This document shows positions 25,269 to 29,595 of a DNA stretch of 29,595 nucleotides, piece after piece. The notes under the pieces are model-generated. The model was not told where the DNA came from, searched no databases, and saw only the letters and a program-made list of their open reading frames with translations. Where the stretch lies: NCBI GenBank assembly GCA_966112795.1, contig CBHWED010000012.1, positions 1 to 29,595 on the forward strand. Reading direction: 5' to 3'. Each line of letters starts with the position of its first letter. The first letter of the stretch is position 1. The position numbers and the translations under genes are program-made. The DNA is from Croceibacterium_A sp966112795 (GTDB lineage: Bacteria; Pseudomonadota; Alphaproteobacteria; Sphingomonadales; Sphingomonadaceae).

Positions 25269-25754
25269 TCAGGGCCGGATCTCGATCGGCGTGCCGTCGG
25301 GCACGACTTGCCACAGCATTTCGATCTCGTCGTTGCCAAGCGCGATGCACCCGTCGGTCCAGTCGCCGGGCAGCCGCCCGAGCGGAAGCCAGTTCGGCTG
25401 GCCGTGGATGAAGATCGCCCCGCCCGGCGAGCGTCCGCGGGCCTCGGCGTAGGCGCGGTCGGCGGCGTTAGGATACGAGATGTGCAGGCTCAGCCAGTAG
25501 CTGCTGTCGGGATTGGCGTAATCGATCGTGTAACGTCCTTCGGGGGTCCGCTCGTCGCCTTCGAACTGCTTGTGGCCACGGGGCTCCGCGCCGAACTGCA
25601 GTCCTCGGATCGCGTGGAACGGACGGCCCTCGGCGTAGAGCGTCAAAACCCGGTCGGACTTGTCGACGAGGACGAAATCGGCGGTCGGCAGGCTTGGTTG
25701 CGCGGAGGACGCCCCTGCGAGGAAGGCCAGGGCGAGAACCGGGGCGCCGCGCAT
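25269..25754 (-). CDS. L,D-transpeptidase (YkuD fold, YafK-like)
   Basis: This 161-residue exported protein has a signal peptide to about residue 18 (VLALAFLAGASSA/Q). The catalytic domain contains HKQFEGDERTPEGRYTID at 61-78, IFIHGQ with H117, and the nucleophile C136 in DWTDGCIALGNDEIEMLW. The usual SHGC motif is TDGC here, the form common in YafK/DpaA-type enzymes. Canonical YkuD enzymes form 3-3 cross-links or attach lipoproteins to peptidoglycan, whereas the E. coli YafK (DpaA) type releases attached lipoprotein. Which applies cannot be decided from sequence alone. It follows the methyltransferase gene by 35 bases. Confidence 0.9.
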   Translation of the reverse strand: MRGAPVLALAFLAGASSAQPSLPTADFVLVDKSDRVLTLYAEGRPFHAIRGLQFGAEPRGHKQFEGDERTPEGRYTIDYANPDSSYWLSLHISYPNAADRAYAEARGRSPGGAIFIHGQPNWLPLGRLPGDWTDGCIALGNDEIEMLWQVVPDGTPIEIRP

Positions 25755-25789
25755 GCGCCCCGTTTACGCCCGCGGCGCGGCGGCGGCAA

Positions 25790-26521
25790 TCAGCGCAGGC
25801 GTTCGCCGAGCAGCGTGCCCTTGGCACCGGGCAGCAGCGTGAAGCGGAAGTTGGGCCAGTCGCGCCGCCAGCGCGCAGCGACCACCCGCTCGCCGGGCCG
25901 CGCGGCGTCGTCGAGCAGCACCATCCCGCCCGGGACGATGCGCTCGAACAATTGCTCGGCACGACCGCGGATGAACGGGTTGAGGGCCCACGGCGGCCCG
26001 TCGATCACCAGCAGCTCGATCTCCTGCGGCACGCCGTGGAGGGCATACCAGCTGTGCGACCAGCTGGTCGGGTCCTCGACGATCGGCGCATGCCGCATCG
26101 ACGCAGCGAGGCCATGCGAGGCGAGCCAGCGGCCGGTCGATTCGACGAAGTCCGCGTGCTGGTCGTAGCTCGTCAGCCGCCCGCCGCCGTTCTGCTCGAG
26201 CGCCTTGGCAATCACCAGCGACGAGGCGCCGCAGCCGAGCTCGACGACCTCGCGCGGACGCAGCCGCTCGATCGCTTCGGCGATGCGCCACAGAAAATAG
26301 GTGTCGGCCTTCCAGCTGCCGAGGTGCGGCAGCGCATCGTGCGGCAGGCCGAGCCGGTCGAGCAGCGCGAGCTTGTCGGCGAGCTTGCCGCCCCACAGGC
26401 TGCGGGCGAGCCACGGCCACTGAATCGCGCCCCAGGCCACCGTGAAGAGCTTCTCGGAGAGGGGGCGGCTGGCAACGCTGTCGTCGAGCGACAGGAATGC
26501 CGTCTTTTCTCGCGAGGTCAT
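25790..26521 (-). CDS. Class I SAM-dependent methyltransferase-like protein
   Basis: This 243-residue soluble protein has a Rossmann-type SAM-binding fold. Motif I VVELGCGASSLVIAKAL spans 92-108, an acidic end of strand 2 is at SYDQH (118-122), ELLVIDGPPW at 169-178, and GGMVLLDDAARPGERVV at 198-214. The pattern resembles the methyltransferase_24 group, often found in cell-surface or polysaccharide contexts, but the acceptor is unknown. The N-terminal 90 residues are a helical cap rich in Leu and Trp (IQWPWLARSLWGGKLADKLALLDRLGLP). The ATG at 26521 is preferred; GGAG is 12 bases upstream, somewhat far. The longer frame from 26836 lies within purA in another register. Confidence 0.8.
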   Translation of the reverse strand: MTSREKTAFLSLDDSVASRPLSEKLFTVAWGAIQWPWLARSLWGGKLADKLALLDRLGLPHDALPHLGSWKADTYFLWRIAEAIERLRPREVVELGCGASSLVIAKALEQNGGGRLTSYDQHADFVESTGRWLASHGLAASMRHAPIVEDPTSWSHSWYALHGVPQEIELLVIDGPPWALNPFIRGRAEQLFERIVPGGMVLLDDAARPGERVVAARWRRDWPNFRFTLLPGAKGTLLGERLR

Positions 26522-26621
26522 GGGCGATGAAATCTCCGGGGGGCGGAGACAGTTCCCATAAGGGCTTGAGACCCTTGCGGCAATGCAACTTGCCGCGCGT
26601 TCCACCGGTTCCGGCGCGATA

Positions 26622-27911
26622 TCAGTCGGCGAACGGGTCGCGCACGAGGATCGTGTCGTCGCGCTCGGGGCTCGTCGAGACCGAGGCCACCGGGCATTCG
26701 ATGAGCTCCTCGATGCGGCGGATGTACTTGATCGCCTGCGCCGGCAGGTCGGCCCAGCGGCGCGCGCCGGCGGTGCTCTCGCTCCAGCCGTCCATTTCCT
26801 CGTAGACCGGCTCGATCGCCTGCTGGTCGGCGGCATTGGCCGGGAGGTAGTCGATGACCTCGCCGCGCAGCTTGTAGCCGGTGCAGATCTTGAGCTTGTC
26901 GAACCCGTCGAGCACGTCGAGCTTGGTCAGTGCCACGCCGGTCACGCCGCTGATCGCGCAGCTCTGCCGCACGAGCACCGCGTCGAACCAGCCGCAACGG
27001 CGCTGGCGGCCGGTGACGGTCCCGAATTCGTGCCCGCGCTCGCCGAGGCGCTGGCCGTCGGCGTCCTCGAGCTCGCTCGGGAACGGGCCCGAGCCGACGC
27101 GCGTGGTGTAGGCCTTGACGATGCCGAGCACGAAACCGGCGGCGTTCGGCCCGAGCCCGCTGCCCGAGGCGACGGTGCCGCTGACGGTGTTCGAGCTGGT
27201 GACGAACGGATAAGTCCCGTGGTCGACGTCGAGCAGCACGCCCTGCGCGCCCTCGAACAGGATGCGGCTGCCCTTCTTGCGCTCCTCGCGCAGGCGCATC
27301 CACACCGGCTGGGCGTACTTCTGCACGAACGGCGCGATCTCGCGCAGCTTTTCGAGCAGCGCGGCGCGATCGACCGGGCCGTGCCCGAACCCGGCGCGCA
27401 AGGCGTCATGGTGCGCGCAAAGACGGTCGAGCAGCGGCTCGAGCTCGTGCAGGTGCGCCAGGTCGCACACGCGCACCGCGCGGCGGCCGACCTTGTCCTC
27501 GTAGGCCGGGCCGATGCCGCGGCCGGTGGTGCCGATCTTGCCCTTGCCCGCCGCAGCCTCGCGCATGACGTCGAGGTCGGTGTGGATCGGCAGGATCAGC
27601 GGGCAGTTGTCGGCGACGACGAGGTTCTCCGGGGTGATCGTGACCCCCTGCCCTTCGAGCCGCTCGATCTCGGCCTTGAGCGCCCACGGATCGAGCACCA
27701 CGCCGTTGCCGATCACCGACAGCGTGCCGGTGACGATGCCCGAGGGCAGCAGGCTGAGCTTGTAGGTGGTGTTGCCGACCACCAGCGTGTGCCCGGCGTT
27801 GTGCCCGCCCTGGAAGCGCACCACGACGTCGGCGCGGCTGGCCAGCCAGTCGACGATCTTGCCCTTGCCCTCATCGCCCCACTGGGCGCCGATCACGGTA
27901 ACGTTGGCCAA
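26622..27911 (-). CDS. purA: Adenylosuccinate synthetase
   Basis: This GTP-dependent enzyme joins IMP and aspartate to adenylosuccinate, the first step from IMP to AMP. The 429 residues match the family length. Motifs are GAQWGDEGKGK at 8-18 with catalytic D13, GGHNAGHT with H41, KIGTTGRGIGPAYEDK, GAQGVLLDVDHGTYPFVTSSN and TKLDVLDGFDKLKICTGY. The protein begins (M)ANVTVIGAQWGDEGKGK, the standard N-terminus, which requires a TTG start codon at 27911. The only ribosome-like site upstream is GAGAAAG at ten bases, so initiation may be weak. It lies 82 bases after the chaA stop and 100 before the methyltransferase. Confidence 0.97.
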   Translation of the reverse strand: MANVTVIGAQWGDEGKGKIVDWLASRADVVVRFQGGHNAGHTLVVGNTTYKLSLLPSGIVTGTLSVIGNGVVLDPWALKAEIERLEGQGVTITPENLVVADNCPLILPIHTDLDVMREAAAGKGKIGTTGRGIGPAYEDKVGRRAVRVCDLAHLHELEPLLDRLCAHHDALRAGFGHGPVDRAALLEKLREIAPFVQKYAQPVWMRLREERKKGSRILFEGAQGVLLDVDHGTYPFVTSSNTVSGTVASGSGLGPNAAGFVLGIVKAYTTRVGSGPFPSELEDADGQRLGERGHEFGTVTGRQRRCGWFDAVLVRQSCAISGVTGVALTKLDVLDGFDKLKICTGYKLRGEVIDYLPANAADQQAIEPVYEEMDGWSESTAGARRWADLPAQAIKYIRRIEELIECPVASVSTSPERDDTILVRDPFAD

Positions 27912-27993
27912 GGTGTGCAGCTTTCTCAGATGTGCGGGAAACCGCGCGCGGCCCTAGGCGGTGGGAGGCGCGAGGGCAAGCGCGGGGTGGCCC

Positions 27994-29061
27994 CTAGGGG
28001 ACCAGCGTGGTGAACACGAACACCCCGAAGATCACCAGGTGGACCATGCCCTGGAGAACGGTCGTACGCCCTGTCGCGAGCGACGAGGTGGCGACGAGCA
28101 GGGTGAGCCCGAGCAGGACGATCTCGCGCGGGTTGAGGCCGAGCGCGAGCGGCAGGTCGGCGACCAGCGAGAGGACCGCGACCGCCGGGATCGTCAGGCC
28201 GATGGACGCCACCGCCGATCCGAGCGCGAGGTTGAGGCTGGTTTGCAGCCGGTGGGCCAGCGCGGCGCGCAAAGCGGCGACGCTTTCGGGCAGCAGCACG
28301 AGGCCGGCGATCAGCACGCCGACGATCGCCTGGGGCGCGCCGGCGTCCTCGACGGCTTGCTTGATTCCCGGTGCCAGCGCCTTGGCCAGCAGCACGACGC
28401 CGACCAGGCAGGCGATCAGCGCCACCGCCGAAATGCTCGCCACCCGCGCGCTCGGCGGCTCGGCGTGGACGTCCTCGTCGGCGGTTTGCGGCGGGAGGAA
28501 GTAGTCGCGGTGCCGCACCGTCTGAACCGACACGAAGGTCAGGTAGAGCAGCAGCGAGACGATCGCCACGAAGGCGAGCTGCGACGGGGCGTAGTACGGG
28601 CCCTGCGCGGAGACCGCGAAGTTGGGCACGACCAGGGTCAGAACGGTCAGCGTGCTGAGCGTTGCCAGGGACGCGCTGACGCCGGACTGCTGGAAGGTCT
28701 GCTCGTGGTGCCGCAGCGCGCCGATCAGGATGCAGGCGCCGACCAAGCCGTTGAGGATGATCATCACTGCGGCGAACACCGTGTCGCTCGCCAGTGTCGC
28801 CGCGCTGGCCCCGCCCTGCAGCATGAGCGTGACGATCAGGCCGACGTCGATCACGGTCACCGCGAGCGCGAGCAGGAACGAGCCGTAGGGCTCGCCAACG
28901 CGGTGGGCGATCAACTCGGCGTGGTGCACCGAGGCGAGCACGACCGCGACGAGGACGATCCCAAGGATGGGTGCCGGCACGGAGACGACCGCGCCGAGCG
29001 CGAGGCAGATCGCGGCGGCGACCGGGGCGATCCAGATCCAGCTCGAGAGAAGGCGTTTCAC
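27994..29061 (-). CDS. chaA: ChaA-type Ca2+(Na+)/H+ antiporter
   Basis: This 355-residue inner-membrane protein of the CaCA superfamily has about 11 hydrophobic segments. The two internally related ion-binding regions are AHRVGEPYGSFLLALAVTVIDVGL (52-75) and LPESVAALRAALAHRLQTSLNLALGSAVASIGL in the second half. E57 and E in LPES are the conserved acidic sites. In the first region an Asp (D72) stands where many relatives have Glu, a conservative change. The loop after TM6 is acidic (TADEDVHAEPPS). It exports Ca2+ or Na+ in exchange for protons. A GTG at 29061 is the start, with GGTAGG upstream. The stop lies inside the palindrome CCCCTAGGGG. Confidence 0.9.
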   Translation of the reverse strand: MKRLLSSWIWIAPVAAAICLALGAVVSVPAPILGIVLVAVVLASVHHAELIAHRVGEPYGSFLLALAVTVIDVGLIVTLMLQGGASAATLASDTVFAAVMIILNGLVGACILIGALRHHEQTFQQSGVSASLATLSTLTVLTLVVPNFAVSAQGPYYAPSQLAFVAIVSLLLYLTFVSVQTVRHRDYFLPPQTADEDVHAEPPSARVASISAVALIACLVGVVLLAKALAPGIKQAVEDAGAPQAIVGVLIAGLVLLPESVAALRAALAHRLQTSLNLALGSAVASIGLTIPAVAVLSLVADLPLALGLNPREIVLLGLTLLVATSSLATGRTTVLQGMVHLVIFGVFVFTTLVP

Positions 29062-29205
29062 GTCCGGCAGCCTACCCGGATTGGCACTCCGATGACAACG
29101 GCCGGACCAATTTCACTTTTTTGTATCACGCGCGCATTCGGGGGCGACGACAATGCGGGCTTGATCTAGCTGCCGCGCCGACAACGATACTACGGGAGAC
29201 GCACC
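29062..29205. promoter_or_regulatory. Divergent intergenic region, chaA / secreted protein
   Basis: These 144 bases serve both genes. An AT-rich patch (CACTTTTTTGTATCA, about 29113-29127) sits in the middle. On the plus strand, TTGATC at 29161-29166 and GATACT at 29186-29191 (19 apart, slightly long) are a weak promoter candidate for the right-hand gene. Confidence 0.35.
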
Positions 29206-29595
29206 ATGGGCCGCCTGACTTTCGTTCGAGAGGTTTCGCGCGTTGCGCTGACGATCGCCGGTTGTGCACTCGTCGCCGCGCCGGTCGCCGCGCAGGACGC
29301 GCCGGCCGACCTTACCGTGATGCCGCCGGTCTCGACCAGCTACCAGCCGAAGAAGACCGCCTGGGGTGACCCCGATCTGCGCGGGACCTGGCCGATCAAC
29401 GACGTCGCCGAGCTGCCGGTCAACCGCGACCCCAAGTTCGGCAACCGCTTCTTCAAGACCGACGAGGAGCTCGCCGCCGAGCAGGCCCGCGCGACCGAGC
29501 TCGAGACGCGCTACGCCAAGGAGGAGAAGGAAGAGACGATCGGCACCGGCCACTGGATCGAATACCTCGCCGGTGCGCGGCGGACCTCGATGGTG
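29206..29595 (+). CDS. Secreted protein of unknown function (partial)
   Basis: The first 130 codons are in the window and the gene continues past the right edge. A Sec signal peptide is clear (LTIAGCALVAAPVAA/QDAP, cleavage near residue 30). The mature part contains WGDPDLRGTWPINDVAELPVN, a motif seen at the N-terminus of large unnamed exported proteins in sphingomonads and other soil bacteria, and a charged helix DEELAAEQARATELETRYAK. No catalytic motif is visible in the part present. The ATG at 29206 has GGGAG eight bases upstream. Confidence 0.78.
   Translation, partial: MGRLTFVREVSRVALTIAGCALVAAPVAAQDAPADLTVMPPVSTSYQPKKTAWGDPDLRGTWPINDVAELPVNRDPKFGNRFFKTDEELAAEQARATELETRYAKEEKEETIGTGHWIEYLAGARRTSMV

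Noticed and set aside
26540..26600. Short inverted repeats (AAGGG...CCCTT and GGCAA...TTGCC) between purA and the methyltransferase gene
   Set aside because: Stems of five base pairs without a T-run are too weak to call a terminator.
27991..28000. CCCCTAGGGG palindrome
   Set aside because: It contains the chaA stop codon and is only ten bases long, with no T-run or repeat elsewhere to suggest a site.

Overview
The window is a gene-dense, high-GC chromosomal segment that reads as a sphingomonad-type alphaproteobacterium (Sphingomonadales; this is inferred from protein families and gene order, not from a marker gene). The main pointers are a TonB-dependent receptor of the Xanthomonas/Caulobacter type followed by SapC, cupin-like and flavin-halogenase genes, the argH / small lipoprotein / lysA order, and a MarR-like regulator with an extra N-terminal domain. 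I see no insertion sequence, phage gene, CRISPR array or plasmid function. No gene-free stretch exceeds about 250 bases.

Layout. 1-3322 (minus): argH, a small lipoprotein gene and lysA form a tight run, followed by the start of a precorrin-2 dehydrogenase that continues past the left edge. 3321-4666 (plus): a thioredoxin-like TlpA-family lipoprotein overlaps by four bases an exported intradiol-dioxygenase-like protein. The TlpA-family gene starts head to head with argH, the two start codons sharing CATG. 4650-6595 (minus): an FAD monooxygenase and an unknown one-pass membrane protein with a Gly/Met-rich tail. 6737-13262 (plus): promoter and operator, TonB-dependent receptor, a hairpin terminator or attenuator, then sapC, a cupin-like (JmjC-related) protein and a flavin-dependent halogenase with touching or overlapping ends. 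13282-13357 (minus): tRNA-Val(UAC). 13474-15161: pirin and a divergent LysR regulator. 15169-20391 (minus): a small membrane ORF, then kdpF, kdpA, kdpB, kdpC and kdpE. kdpD (20558-23218) is on the opposite strand, back to back with them. 23325-24215 (plus): a secreted protein made of three repeats. 24212-27911 (minus): purA, a methyltransferase, a YafK-type L,D-transpeptidase and a MarR-like regulator whose start looks frameshifted. 27994-29061 (minus): a ChaA-type Ca2+/H+ antiporter. 29206 onward (plus): the start of a secreted protein of unknown function.

How it works together. The left block makes lysine, arginine and siroheme. The Kdp block is a complete high-affinity K+ import ATPase with both halves of its two-component system, arranged differently from the classic kdpFABC-DE order. 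The most distinctive part is the receptor/SapC/cupin/halogenase cassette. It suggests outer-membrane uptake of an unknown substrate coupled to oxidative or halogenating modification. A perfect 14-base LacI-type palindrome lies inside the receptor's signal-peptide codons, and a near copy lies over its promoter.
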